Assembly (NCBI GenBank): GCA_021739635.1
Contig: JAIPBH010000008.1
Span: 1-64,000 of the forward strand
Length of the DNA stretch: 64,000 nt
Reading direction: 5' to 3'
Source: Flavobacteriaceae bacterium
GTDB taxonomy: Bacteria; Bacteroidota; Bacteroidia; Flavobacteriales; Flavobacteriaceae
The notes under the pieces were generated by a model. It was given only the letters and a program-made list of their open reading frames with translations. It had not been told where the DNA came from and made no database searches. Position numbers and translations under genes: made by a program. Numbering within the stretch: the stretch's first letter is position 1; every line of letters begins with the position of its first letter. Shown here one piece after another: positions 7,986-17,793 of this stretch.

Positions 7986-9992
7986 TTAAATTGGTGTGAA
8001 CTTAATAGCAGCGCCTCCTCCTGGTGACAATAAAATTTTCAGCCTATCTTTATTTGTTAATTCTTTTGTCTCAATATCTACTGGATAAGGATTATCCTCA
8101 TAGGAAGCTACATCTCCATCAGTATATATTTCAGCTTTATATCTAAAATTTGTGTCTAGAAAAGAAAGATCAATCTCCAATAATCTTGAAGCTTCATTTG
8201 TTATTGTTCCTAAATACCAGTCCTCAGAATTCCAATCTTTCCTTGCAGTTATAACAAACTCTCCAATTTCAGCATCTAATACCTTGGTATCACTCCAAAC
8301 AACAGGGACTTGTTTAATAAATTCAAAAGCCTTGTGTCCTTCATAATTTTTAGGTAGATCGGAAGCCATTTGTTGAGGGCTAAATATGATCACGTATAGG
8401 GCCAGTTGCTTAGCTAATGTGGTTTGAACACGAGCCTTGTTGGCTGTTTCATAATCGAAATTGAACGTTCCAGGAGTAAAGTCAAATGGCCCAGCTAGCA
8501 TTCTAGTAAATGGAATAATTGTTGTATGGCTTGGAGGGTTTCCTCCATCTTTAGACCATGCATCATATTCTTGGCCTCTCGCTCCCTCCTGAGTCATTAA
8601 ATTAGGATATGTGCGTTGCAAACCAGTTCCTTTTACAGGCTCATGATTATCAATCATAATTTGGTGTTTTGCAGCAGTTTCAATAACTTTTCGATAATGA
8701 CGTACCCCAAACTGTCCATCATGCCACTCTTTACCATCTAAATATTTATTAACATAACCTGTTTTAACTGCGTTAACTGCATTTTTTTGATAAAGTTTAA
8801 AGGCATCTTCCATTTGAGCCTCATAGTTGCTCACAGCTCCAGCTGTTTCATGATGACCTATCAAACGCACATTATTTTGAGCCGCATAAAGACCAATTTC
8901 TTCAAGATTAAAGTCTGGATAAGCTTGAGTAAAACTAAAATCACTGCCATCTTTAAACCATTCACCATCCCAACCTACGTTCCATCCCTCAACTAATACA
9001 CCATCAAAACCATGTTTAGCTGCAAAATCTATATATTGCTTAGTATTTTCTGTAGTGGCACCATGATTTGGTCCTTGACCCCAAGTAAATTTTTCCAAAT
9101 GCATGCCCCACCATATACCAATATATTTTGATGGCTCAATCCAAGATGTATCCTTAATTAAACTAGGTTCATTTAGGTTTAGTGTTAATGTAGAAGTTGC
9201 TAAATCACCTGGTTCATCTCCGATAATAATGGTTCGCCATGGAGATTTGAAAGGTGCTTTTGTATACACTTTGTCTCCATTTGACCAAGGTACTAATTCA
9301 GCTTCATAGCTTTTATTAGAAGTTTTTCTTAATGTCATTGAAGCATAATCTGTTAAGTTAGCCTCATGAATGGACATATATAATCCGTTCTTTAATTCAA
9401 AGGTTGCTGGAGTATTAATAGTGTCTGTTTCTGAAATTTTACTCTTTCTATAAAAACTCTCGTAATAGCTGTTTTCAGAGTGCACAGGAATCCACCATAC
9501 ATCGTTTTCCTTTGAAAAATTAAATTGAGTTAATTCATTTGCAATCACTACCTCATCAAGATTTAATTGCTCAGGTATTACATACCTGAATCCTAATCCA
9601 TCATTAAATAATCTGAAAACAATGTTCATTTGGCGTTTTTCTCCATTCTTTTCCCTTAGCTCTACAATCAACTCATTATGATTATCTGTAATGGTTTTAA
9701 ACTCACCCCAAGGTTGATCCCAATTTTCATTAACCGACTGCATTTTAAAATCTACCACTTCAAAGTTTTCCTTTAACCCTGATAGTCCTTTAAAATCAAT
9801 TCCCAATTTTGAAGATTCTATTACTATTTCTCCCTTATATTCAACTTTATACATAGGAATTCCTCTTTCAGCAGAAAATTTTAGACAAATATTCTCATCG
9901 GGTGATGTAACTGAGCATTCGTTATGTTGAGCACAATTTTGTAATGACAATGAAATTGTTACACAAATAAGTAGTTGAAAAATATATTTCAC
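7986..9992 (-). CDS. GH97 alpha-glucosidase, SusB-like lipoprotein
   Basis: GH97 enzymes cleave terminal alpha-linked sugars in the periplasm. Signs are the N-terminal beta-sandwich, GIWWGMHLEKFTWGQGP, the barrel strand FDGVLVEGWNVGW, and NHEPVKGTGLQRTYPNLMTQEGARG. The length of 668 residues is normal. At the position where retaining GH97 alpha-galactosidases have the nucleophile Asp, this protein has VKTGYV, as in inverting SusB-type alpha-glucosidases (VKSGYV). This points to alpha-glucoside hydrolysis. The start MKYIFQLLICVTISLSLQNC contains a lipobox-like end, so it is probably a lipoprotein. It lies between a GH99/71-like gene and the small module protein and would finish oligosaccharides imported by SusCD. 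Confidence 0.9.
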   Translation of the reverse strand: MKYIFQLLICVTISLSLQNCAQHNECSVTSPDENICLKFSAERGIPMYKVEYKGEIVIESSKLGIDFKGLSGLKENFEVVDFKMQSVNENWDQPWGEFKTITDNHNELIVELREKNGEKRQMNIVFRLFNDGLGFRYVIPEQLNLDEVVIANELTQFNFSKENDVWWIPVHSENSYYESFYRKSKISETDTINTPATFELKNGLYMSIHEANLTDYASMTLRKTSNKSYEAELVPWSNGDKVYTKAPFKSPWRTIIIGDEPGDLATSTLTLNLNEPSLIKDTSWIEPSKYIGIWWGMHLEKFTWGQGPNHGATTENTKQYIDFAAKHGFDGVLVEGWNVGWDGEWFKDGSDFSFTQAYPDFNLEEIGLYAAQNNVRLIGHHETAGAVSNYEAQMEDAFKLYQKNAVNAVKTGYVNKYLDGKEWHDGQFGVRHYRKVIETAAKHQIMIDNHEPVKGTGLQRTYPNLMTQEGARGQEYDAWSKDGGNPPSHTTIIPFTRMLAGPFDFTPGTFNFDYETANKARVQTTLAKQLALYVIIFSPQQMASDLPKNYEGHKAFEFIKQVPVVWSDTKVLDAEIGEFVITARKDWNSEDWYLGTITNEASRLLEIDLSFLDTNFRYKAEIYTDGDVASYEDNPYPVDIETKELTNKDRLKILLSPGGGAAIKFTPI

Positions 9993-10045
9993 GTTTTATT
10001 CTATTTTTTATTATAAATAATTTATCTAGGTATAACTTTCTTTAC

Positions 10046-11278
10046 CTATTCTTGATAGAGCTCTTCTAAAGCCTTTTCTGTTTGCATTGAAACAAAGTAA
10101 TAGAATGCCTGATCCAGATGTTTCTGAAGTTTTATATCATTAGGACTTTCAATACGCATGTTATAGAGATCCAGAATATTTTGAAAAACAGTGCTTGAAG
10201 CACTAGTGACTTCATTAAATTCTCTTATCTTTTCAACATAAGAAAAACCAAATTCTCTAGTTGGTTCTAGAATCGTGCCTTCCCCAAAATCATTCCAGGT
10301 TACCAATTGAACCAAGTCTACATTCGCATTTTTAACCTTTTGCAACTTACTATCCAATGTTGCACCATTATTGTGGTCTAAAAAGAAGAAATTATCTCCC
10401 CAACCGCCTTCTTTGTAAAAGTCATGAAAACCAGGATATGCACTTCCCATAGGAATTTCAAAAGCATCAATATTTTCATAATAAGCATCTTCCTTTGTTT
10501 CATCACCATCAAATACCCAAGCAAACTCACCTTGTGCAGCATTATCTAAACTAGTTCCTCCACTATAGGTTAAAAAAGCAGGCTTTGAATTCAACACACT
10601 GAAAACGTTGTTCCAAGCTTCGTCTGTTTTTAGTCTTTCTGGTCCAAATACCAGCAGTAATGGTTTATCATCTACAAAATAATAGTTGGGATGGTTAAAA
10701 TAATTTGATTGTAGGTATTGCATATCTATTTTTGCGGCATTTTCTTCAGAACCTGCAAGACCTGCATCAACAATTTGGTCTAAAAATCTATCTTCATAAA
10801 CAATGGCGAACTTTAGCCCAACTTTATCAATAAGATCTATTAACGCCTCTGTATTCTCACGATTGATTTTTGAATCATTCAAATCAAAACTTCCATACCA
10901 ATCTATTAATACACCATCAATACCCGCATATTTCATTAATAGTAAATGATATTCTATTACGTTTTTATCACCAGAATGATATGGCCCAATTAAAGGGTAA
11001 TAATGAGACGCTATTTGTCGTCTATCATCTCCATCTATAATGTCTGGATCTTGATTTGCCATAGTCCAGTGGATGCCCCAAGAGTTATTATTACTTTCCT
11101 TGGTTTCAAACCAAGGCATATAGTGCATAAAAACCATTTGATCATGAGATTTTTCAATTGATACAGGGTCAAATTTCTCTATTTCAAAAGCGATTGTTTT
11201 AAGCTCATCTTTCTCACAGCTTACAAACACATTTGTAAGGAGAAGAAATAATACCCAAATTGATATATGTCTTTTCAT
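10046..11278 (-). CDS. GH99/GH71-like glycoside hydrolase, lipoprotein
   Basis: Paralogue of the enzyme at 2180-3652, with shared motifs FMHYMPWFET, IASHYYPLIGPY, YAGIDGVLIDWYG and TWNDFGEGTILEPTREFGF. Its 410 residues start with a lipoprotein signal (NVFVSC, Cys at about 21) and have no T9SS domain, so it is probably anchored to a membrane rather than secreted through T9SS. It directly follows SusD and precedes GH97 in the PUL. A division of labour is likely, with the T9SS enzyme cutting outside and this one acting at the cell surface or periplasm. Substrate is unknown (alpha-mannan or alpha-1,3-glucan by family analogy). Confidence 0.8.
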   Translation of the reverse strand: MKRHISIWVLFLLLTNVFVSCEKDELKTIAFEIEKFDPVSIEKSHDQMVFMHYMPWFETKESNNNSWGIHWTMANQDPDIIDGDDRRQIASHYYPLIGPYHSGDKNVIEYHLLLMKYAGIDGVLIDWYGSFDLNDSKINRENTEALIDLIDKVGLKFAIVYEDRFLDQIVDAGLAGSEENAAKIDMQYLQSNYFNHPNYYFVDDKPLLLVFGPERLKTDEAWNNVFSVLNSKPAFLTYSGGTSLDNAAQGEFAWVFDGDETKEDAYYENIDAFEIPMGSAYPGFHDFYKEGGWGDNFFFLDHNNGATLDSKLQKVKNANVDLVQLVTWNDFGEGTILEPTREFGFSYVEKIREFNEVTSASSTVFQNILDLYNMRIESPNDIKLQKHLDQAFYYFVSMQTEKALEELYQE

Positions 11279-11348
11279 TTGTTGTTTTTTAAAAATTAAA
11301 ATCTGTTAATTAATAAGGTCTAAATGGATAATCCATTCGTTTATTTAA

Positions 11349-12851
11349 TTAATTATAGCCAGGGTTTTGGTTTAGGTTTGTATTTTTATCTCTTTCACTT
11401 TGTGGAATCGGGAAAATACCTCGTTCTATCGGTGTTGTTCCTTTTTCCCACCATGGTTCAAAATAATCTCCAAAACGTATGTTTGTGGTTCTTCGATGAC
11501 CTTCGAATATAAATTCTCTTAACAATTCATCATTTAAAAAGTCAAGATCTAGATTAGCAGGAACTTCTATACCTGCTCTTTGTGATACTGGTTCTACAAA
11601 CGTGCGCGCTAAACCTTCATTGCCTAGACGCATGTAACACTCGGCCTGCATCATTAATACTTCTGCATAACGCATAACTACCCAATCATGGTCACGCTCC
11701 CAAGTTTCACCAGCCTTTACTTCATATTTATACAATCGTACACCTTCATTTTGCTTAGCATCTGTGAAATTTTCTATCTCTTCGGTGTATACCAATGGTT
11801 CGCCACTATCCATTATAATCACTGAACCTGTATTAAGATTAATTTGTTCGCCAGCTAACATAGATGCTTTTCGTTTATCATTGTCTTCAAACTTAGAATA
11901 AACACCTGGTTGGGCAGAAATACCGTTAGCACACCATGGATAATCCCCTGTAGCAGAAACTGTAAAGCGATGCAAGTAATGAAAAGTCATAGAGTGAAGG
12001 TAGTTTCCAACAGTTCCTTCCTTATGGTCGTAAGGAATGACAAAAATATTCTCCATTGAACCTTGATTTTCTGTTATAAAATTGGCGAAGTAATCTGCTT
12101 CCAAAGTATAACCTGTAACTTTTTCACAAGCATTAATACAATCTTGCCATCTTGGAGCACCAACATAAACTTCAGCATTAAGGTAAAGTCTTGCCAATAA
12201 TGTATTCGCAACGTTTTGTGTAAAACGACCATATATTTTTTCTTCAGAAAGCAAAGGGATTGATTCAGTTAATTCCTGTTCTACAAAATTGAAAACTTCT
12301 TCACGTGTAGAATTAGAAGGTAGCTCTGTATCCTCAAAATCTGTAACAATTGGTACATTTCCAAACATATCTAATAGTAAATAATAATAATATGCTCTAA
12401 CCGTACGAAGCTCAGCGAATATGGTTGCTTTGGCTTCATCGGTAAGTTGGCTTTGTTCAACCTGATATATGATTCCATTAACAGATGCTACACCTTGGTA
12501 GCAGTAACGCCAAGCACTTAACACCATTTCATTTAAAGGGGTATATGTATGCCTTTGTGCTTCTTGATACCGTCCACCGTCAAACCAGTCCGTTCCACGA
12601 GTTGGAATTGTAGCTTCATCAGATACTACTTCATTCAAGAAGAAAACGTATTCACTGGTTGGATAGGAATTAGAAAGATCGTCCCTGAAACCGCGTAATG
12701 AAGAATAGGCCCCTCCTACAATAGTCTCCACTTCTTGAGGTGTTTTTCCATATTCATCAGAATCTACTTGGCTATACAGATTTTCATCTAAACCTGTACA
12801 TGATAGTGCTACTAGTGAAACTAATGCAAGTATTATTATATTAAACTTCAT
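11349..12851 (-). CDS. susD: SusD/RagB-family surface glycan-binding lipoprotein
   Basis: Outer-membrane lipoprotein that binds the glycan and closes over its SusC partner. The N-terminus MKFNIIILALVSLVALSC is a lipoprotein signal, which is why I take the ATG at 12851 rather than the one at 12881. The TPR-like SusD core is recognisable by IVGGAYSSLRGF, ELRTVRAYYYYLLLDMFGNVPIV and the C-terminal region with YAEVLMMQAECYMRLGNEG. The last residues before the stop read NLNQNPGYN, a common ending of SusD proteins. It starts 53 bp after the SusC stop, as usual for the pair. Confidence 0.95.
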   Translation of the reverse strand: MKFNIIILALVSLVALSCTGLDENLYSQVDSDEYGKTPQEVETIVGGAYSSLRGFRDDLSNSYPTSEYVFFLNEVVSDEATIPTRGTDWFDGGRYQEAQRHTYTPLNEMVLSAWRYCYQGVASVNGIIYQVEQSQLTDEAKATIFAELRTVRAYYYYLLLDMFGNVPIVTDFEDTELPSNSTREEVFNFVEQELTESIPLLSEEKIYGRFTQNVANTLLARLYLNAEVYVGAPRWQDCINACEKVTGYTLEADYFANFITENQGSMENIFVIPYDHKEGTVGNYLHSMTFHYLHRFTVSATGDYPWCANGISAQPGVYSKFEDNDKRKASMLAGEQINLNTGSVIIMDSGEPLVYTEEIENFTDAKQNEGVRLYKYEVKAGETWERDHDWVVMRYAEVLMMQAECYMRLGNEGLARTFVEPVSQRAGIEVPANLDLDFLNDELLREFIFEGHRRTTNIRFGDYFEPWWEKGTTPIERGIFPIPQSERDKNTNLNQNPGYN

Positions 12852-12904
12852 AATAACTATTTTTTTTAATTGACAAATCATTTGAATAATTCTTTACTTA
12901 AAAC

Positions 12905-15832
12905 TTAAATTGAAAGGTTAATTCCAAAAGAGACAGTCGTTGGTCTAGGATAGAAATTAAAAAGATCTATTCCCGGGCTTTCTAAACCGCTGGTGTTAAC
13001 CTCAGGATCTATTCCTGAGTATCCTGTTATAACAAAAAGGTTTTCTCCTGTAACATAAGCCCTTGCATTTATATTACTTATTCCTATTTTTTCAAAATCA
13101 AAACTATATCCTAATGTTAGAGTTTGTAATCGAAAAAATGAAGCGTCCTCAACCCAATAGCTTGAATAGATTGGATCACTTGTAATACCACTATTAATAA
13201 AATCATCTGGAACATTCTGAGCAGGTAAACGATTAGGATCCCACAAAGACATTCCTGTGGCATTCAAGACTTTTTGACCAAACATACTTGTTGTTAAAAC
13301 AGAAGCATCAAAAGACTTGTATTTAAAATTCATTCCAAACCCCATAGTAAATTTAGGTTGTACATTACCCAAATTTTTCTTTTCTTCACTTAAAATATAT
13401 TTACCATCTTCGTCTTTTCCCAAGGCTTCATAGCCCCAGAAAGTACCTACAGGGAACCCTTCTTTAATAATTTGAGCAAACTGATTAGACATACCGGGTA
13501 ATCCATGAAGAGAACCACTGAATATAACATCTGTTTCGTACTGTTGATTGGATAATTTTTCAATTTTCTGCTTATTAGAAGCTAAAACTAAATCTGCTGA
13601 AAATTGCATATCTTTAGTATTAATTATTGAACCGTTAAGGGTTAGTTCTATTCCTTTATTTGATAAATCGCCAACGTTTGCTAACATAGTACCTACTAAA
13701 TAAGGAGGCTGAGGGACAGAATACGTATACAGTAAATCTGAAGTCATTTTGCTGTAAAGTTCTATAGTTCCATTTATTCTGTTGAAAAGTGAGAAATCAA
13801 CTCCTAGATTAATTTGTTCGGTAGATTCCCATTTCAAATCAGGATTTGCGTTCTGTGTAGGTGCATAAGCTCTTTTCCAGATATCATTTACTGCATCATA
13901 GTAAGATGAGCTTCCAGCTCCCATAATAGATAAGGATTTATATTCCCCTATGCCATCTTGATTACCTGTAACACCGTAACCAATTCTGAACTTTAGATTA
14001 TTTAACCAGTTTGAGGTAGATTCCATAAATTTCTCCTCAGAAATTCGCCATGCAAAAGATGCTGATGGGAATACCCCCCATTTATTATTTGCCCCAAAGC
14101 GACTTGAACCATCCCATCGAATTGTTCCTGTTAACATATATTTGTCATTAAAAGTATAATTGGCTCTTGAATAAAATGATACAAGTCTTGATTCTCCTTT
14201 GTACGAATAAACATCGCCAGCTCTATAGTCAAAGCCAGCACCAAGGTTATTATATTCAAATAAGTCTGAATCAAAACCACGACGAAATGCCCCGAATCCT
14301 TCATATACGTTTTCTAAAAAAGAGTATCCTGCCAAGATATTGAAACGATGGTTATTAATGGTATTACTATAAGATAGGTAAGTTTCAAATTGTTTGTTTT
14401 CATATTCTCCAAGAGTTTTTTGCCCAAACCCATTATCGGTTCTACCTTCAAGTACTGCAAAAGTTGGTTTATATAGATTTCCTTTGTGTGAATTTAGTTC
14501 ATATGAAAGGTTAGCAACTGCTTTTAAGTTCTTTGTTATATCTAAATCAGCTTTTAAATATCCTAATAAACGATGCCTTTTATCTTTAGCGGTTCTGTTG
14601 GTTAATAATTCAATTGGATTCTCATAATTCGTACCGCCCACAGAAGTGAATTCACCAACTCCATCATAAACTGGTATAACAGGACTCAAATTGTATGAAC
14701 GTTGAAAAATTCTATAATCAAGAGGTTGCCAATTATCTATACTAGAGTTTAAGCCAATTTGTAGTTTTAGCTTATCATTTAAACCATATTGATAACCTGA
14801 TATGCTTCCACTTAGTCTCTCTAATTGCGTTGTTTTTATTACGCCTTCATTTTTAAGATAACTTACAGAACCGCGCATACCACTTAATTTATCGCCATTA
14901 CTAAAAGCCAATGTATGTGATTGTGAAAAGCTAACTTGTTCAAGCTCTTCTGCCCAATTAGTATTAGCTCCATAGTCAACAGCTCCATCAATACTATTTT
15001 CTCTTACATATTGTCTCCATTGATTAGAAGATAACATATCTAACCTACGATTAACTTTGCCAATAGCTGTAAAACTTGAATAACTCATGCTTTTACCTTT
15101 ACCCTCTCTATTAGTTGTAATGATTATAACACCATTTGCACCTCTAGAGCCGTAAATAGCAGCAGCAGAAGCATCTTTTAATACATCAATGGATAGAATT
15201 TCAGAAGGTTGAACGGTATTTATATCAACTCCTGGAATACCATCAACAACTACTAGCGGATTATTACTTGCTGTTAATGATGTTCCTCCTCTTAATTTTA
15301 GTGTAGCACCACTTGCAGGATCTCCAGAACCTTGAACTACAGTTAATCCTGCAACTTTTCCTTGTAAAACTTGCTCGGTTGATGAAATAACCCCTTGTCG
15401 TAAATCGTCTGATGAAATAGAAGAAATAGAACCAGTTAAATCTGATTTGCGCATGGTTCCATAGCCAACAGCTACTACTACTACCTCATCTAAAGCAGCT
15501 AAATCTGGTAATAAAGTAATAGCTAAGGGGATAATAGTATTTGATGATATGGCAATATTTAGTTCTTTATAACCAACATATGATATAATAATATTATTGT
15601 TTTCAGGGACTTTTAAACTAAAACCTCCATCAAAGTCTGTAACTGTTCCTGTTGTTGTCCCTTCAATAAGAATAGAAGCTCCAGGTAAAGGCACTCCTAA
15701 ATCGTCTAAGACAATCCCAACAACCTCTATATCTATTTGTTGTGCATTCATAAAAAGCGTAGTCATACCCAAGCAAATGGAGAATACAATTTGCAGTTGC
15801 TTAGTTAGTATTGTGCTATATATTGTTTTCAT
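12905..15832 (-). CDS. susC: SusC/RagA-family TonB-linked outer-membrane transporter
   Basis: Imports oligosaccharides across the outer membrane with energy from TonB. The signal peptide ends at about residue 31 (FMNAQ). A carboxypeptidase-regulatory-like domain follows (GIVLDDLGVPLPGASI), then a hinge around DEVVVVAVGYGTMRKSDLTG, the plug domain (LQGKVAGLTVVQGSG, LRGGTSL, VVVDGIPG, SIDVLKDASAAAIYGSRGANG) and a long beta-barrel ending PRPTTVSFGINLSI. The 975-residue length is typical. There is no STN (sigma/anti-sigma) domain, so regulation is more likely through the SusR-like protein at 17794. Located upstream of SusD in the minus-strand PUL. Confidence 0.96.
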   Translation of the reverse strand: MKTIYSTILTKQLQIVFSICLGMTTLFMNAQQIDIEVVGIVLDDLGVPLPGASILIEGTTTGTVTDFDGGFSLKVPENNNIIISYVGYKELNIAISSNTIIPLAITLLPDLAALDEVVVVAVGYGTMRKSDLTGSISSISSDDLRQGVISSTEQVLQGKVAGLTVVQGSGDPASGATLKLRGGTSLTASNNPLVVVDGIPGVDINTVQPSEILSIDVLKDASAAAIYGSRGANGVIIITTNREGKGKSMSYSSFTAIGKVNRRLDMLSSNQWRQYVRENSIDGAVDYGANTNWAEELEQVSFSQSHTLAFSNGDKLSGMRGSVSYLKNEGVIKTTQLERLSGSISGYQYGLNDKLKLQIGLNSSIDNWQPLDYRIFQRSYNLSPVIPVYDGVGEFTSVGGTNYENPIELLTNRTAKDKRHRLLGYLKADLDITKNLKAVANLSYELNSHKGNLYKPTFAVLEGRTDNGFGQKTLGEYENKQFETYLSYSNTINNHRFNILAGYSFLENVYEGFGAFRRGFDSDLFEYNNLGAGFDYRAGDVYSYKGESRLVSFYSRANYTFNDKYMLTGTIRWDGSSRFGANNKWGVFPSASFAWRISEEKFMESTSNWLNNLKFRIGYGVTGNQDGIGEYKSLSIMGAGSSSYYDAVNDIWKRAYAPTQNANPDLKWESTEQINLGVDFSLFNRINGTIELYSKMTSDLLYTYSVPQPPYLVGTMLANVGDLSNKGIELTLNGSIINTKDMQFSADLVLASNKQKIEKLSNQQYETDVIFSGSLHGLPGMSNQFAQIIKEGFPVGTFWGYEALGKDEDGKYILSEEKKNLGNVQPKFTMGFGMNFKYKSFDASVLTTSMFGQKVLNATGMSLWDPNRLPAQNVPDDFINSGITSDPIYSSYWVEDASFFRLQTLTLGYSFDFEKIGISNINARAYVTGENLFVITGYSGIDPEVNTSGLESPGIDLFNFYPRPTTVSFGINLSI

Positions 15833-15879
15833 TTATTTTCTTTTTAAATAAGTAATTAAATTGGTTATCCTAAAGGATA

Positions 15880-16956
15880 TTAATCTGTTTTAACGAGTGG
15901 TATATCTGATTCTGAAATCATTCTACCATTATTGTCTTTTACCACAACATTAATACTCTCTAAATCGCTCATTCCATTTAAGTGAGTAACTAAGTCAACA
16001 AATCCCATGATTAAATTTGAACTGCCGTCAAATTCACCTTCTATTACTTTATCTTTAGCTGTTATGGTGTAAACTAGTTTAGTAACTCCTCTTTCATTAT
16101 TAATTCGCTTAATACCTAAAAAATCTTGATAACTAATTTTTAATGGAAAAAACGATAAAACTGGTGGTTCTGGAGGAGTAACATCTGCTGCAAATATTTT
16201 TTGATCAGGTGTGGTGGCGGCCCAATTATCTTTTACAAATAAAAACGTAATGTTTTCCATGACATATCCATCTGGGGTGTTGAAATAAATTGCAGGGATT
16301 AAATCCATTTTGTAAAATCCATTCCCTAAATCCTTTAATTTTGTTTTCTCAACAATCTCAGGTATCCATGATTGATATTCTTGTAATATTTCCCAGTCGT
16401 TTAATCCACTATGCATGTGCACACTGCTAGCTCCAGCAAATTCAGGAATTAAATTAGAGTTGAACAAAATGCTAAATGGTTTATCAATTGATGGCTTGGA
16501 TGGATAAGATCGGATTAACTCATTTGCAGTATAAAAGCTTGAGAAATTAGTATAAGGCACATTGGCAACTGTAGTCATTTTAGTGCCTGTCTTATCTTTT
16601 AAACGTAACCAAAATCCAGCACTATTAGCTATTTCTTCTGGTGTGACATTAAAATAATCGGTCGGTGTTAAATCGAATCTCCAAACAAAATCCCCTTCGT
16701 ATATTAGTTTTGCAAATTCAGATGAATTTTCCCAATTACCTGCGTCAGGTTCTGTTGGAGACCAAATCCAGATATACACATCTTCATTATCGGCAAAACC
16801 TGTTCCCGATAAGTCAAAATACCAAGACACTTGTTCATCATAATTATAAACCGCCGGATAGTTCCATATTTCAGCAATATCTCCTACTTCTTCAGTTTGT
16901 GCATTAATATTAATACACAGTATTAATAAGACTACAGTACTATATATATATTTCAT
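15880..16956 (-). CDS. Secreted PUL protein with WYFDL module (probable surface glycan-binding protein)
   Basis: A 358-residue protein with a signal peptide (ending NINAQ). Residues about 30-135 carry the same module as the two downstream proteins at 3758 and 7216: YDEQVSWYFDLSG, EDVYIWIWSP, FVWRFDLTPTDYFNVTPEEI and FWLRLKDK. A second beta-rich half follows (about 150-358) with FLFVKDNWAATTPDQKIF. No enzyme motif and no T9SS sorting domain are visible. Its position, upstream of SusCD and 11 bp after a small lipoprotein, is where SusE/SusF-like or DUF4961-type binding proteins occur in other Bacteroidota PULs. A glycan-binding role is therefore inferred from context. Confidence 0.7.
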   Translation of the reverse strand: MKYIYSTVVLLILCININAQTEEVGDIAEIWNYPAVYNYDEQVSWYFDLSGTGFADNEDVYIWIWSPTEPDAGNWENSSEFAKLIYEGDFVWRFDLTPTDYFNVTPEEIANSAGFWLRLKDKTGTKMTTVANVPYTNFSSFYTANELIRSYPSKPSIDKPFSILFNSNLIPEFAGASSVHMHSGLNDWEILQEYQSWIPEIVEKTKLKDLGNGFYKMDLIPAIYFNTPDGYVMENITFLFVKDNWAATTPDQKIFAADVTPPEPPVLSFFPLKISYQDFLGIKRINNERGVTKLVYTITAKDKVIEGEFDGSSNLIMGFVDLVTHLNGMSDLESINVVVKDNNGRMISESDIPLVKTD

Positions 16957-16967
16957 AAGTATAAATT

Positions 16968-17489
16968 TTAGTTAGCTAAAAACAATTTGAAAACATAACT
17001 GGTAAGAGGTACGTCATTAGATTTACGCTCTAGTGCAATCTCCAAAGTATTATTAGCACCAGGGATAGAGATAAGTCGTAATGTTCCTATTTGATTAGTT
17101 TTATTTGAATCAGAATAAAGATTAATAAATATTGGCTGTGAGTTTGTGGTTTGAAAAGCAGAACTTAGTTGCCAATAACCATTTGACGGAAACAATTCTG
17201 GTACATCGCCAGTAACGCTATAATCGATAGGAACATTGTTTTTATCAACATTTAATGTAAGTTGGAAGTCTTTATAATTAAACCAATTACTTAAATTTTC
17301 TTCACTCGGTTCAATATTATTAGATTTAGCAAACGCATCAATGTATTTTAGGGAAGACAAATTCCATTTACCATTAATTTTTTCGTAAATCGTGATGGGT
17401 TCAATATACTCTCCGTCTTCGGTTTTGTAACAGCCCGCTAATTGCAAAGTCAGTATAAATATTATCAAGTAAACACCTGTTTTTTTCAT
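16968..17489 (-). CDS. Small lipocalin-like lipoprotein (DUF5004-like), first gene of the PUL operon
   Basis: A 173-residue protein with a lipoprotein signal (LQLAGC, Cys at about 20). The body begins with KINGKWNLSSLKYID and has a beta-rich pattern including NGYWQLSS near the middle. This is the layout of DUF5004/lipocalin-like proteins that often accompany SusCD pairs. The family name is given with moderate certainty. It is the first gene of the PUL transcript, with a long untranslated region upstream, and it is separated by only 11 bp from the next gene. Function unknown. Confidence 0.65.
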   Translation of the reverse strand: MKKTGVYLIIFILTLQLAGCYKTEDGEYIEPITIYEKINGKWNLSSLKYIDAFAKSNNIEPSEENLSNWFNYKDFQLTLNVDKNNVPIDYSVTGDVPELFPSNGYWQLSSAFQTTNSQPIFINLYSDSNKTNQIGTLRLISIPGANNTLEIALERKSNDVPLTSYVFKLFLAN

Positions 17490-17540
17490 ATTAATATTTC
17501 AGTTTAGTTTATATTTTTAAATAGGAAACAATCAACAGAC

Positions 17541-17548
17541 CAAATGTA
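17541..17548 (-). promoter_or_regulatory. Candidate PUL promoter (-7 box)
   Basis: Read on the minus strand this is TACATTTG, matching the Bacteroidota -7 consensus TAnnTTTG. Transcription would begin about 40-50 bases before the ATG at 17489. No clear -33 TTG element is visible at the usual distance, which would fit an activator-dependent promoter. Confidence 0.4.
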
Positions 17549-17583
17549 GAATGCTATTAAAAGAAAAGAAAAAAATCGAGGGT

Positions 17584-17670
17584 AAATCTAGATTTTTTGA
17601 ATATTATATTAGTTATATTTAACTGTTATTCAAATAATTATAATTAATTATGAATTGCTAAAATCTAGAT
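17584..17670. promoter_or_regulatory. Two direct copies of AAATCTAGAT upstream of the PUL
   Basis: The 10-base word AAATCTAGAT, with an internal palindrome, occurs at 17584-17593 and 17661-17670, i.e. 77 bp apart centre to centre. The nearer copy lies about 40 bp upstream of the candidate -7 box at 17541. They could be operators for the adjacent SusR-like regulator; this is inference. The rest of the gene-free stretch 17490-17793 is A/T-rich with nothing else I can name. Confidence 0.35.
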
Positions 17671-17793
17671 GCTGTATTAAGTATTTTTAACCGTATTTTA
17701 AGAAATGTTAACATTTCTTTTTATAATTTAATTCAAAACAGGAAGGAGTATGAAAAATAGAGTTAAGGGGTCTTGATTAAAATTCCTAATAAA

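Noticed and set aside
15880-16956. SusE annotation
   Set aside because: The protein occupies a related position but its N-terminal module is not the SusE Ig domain, so only a probable binding role is given.
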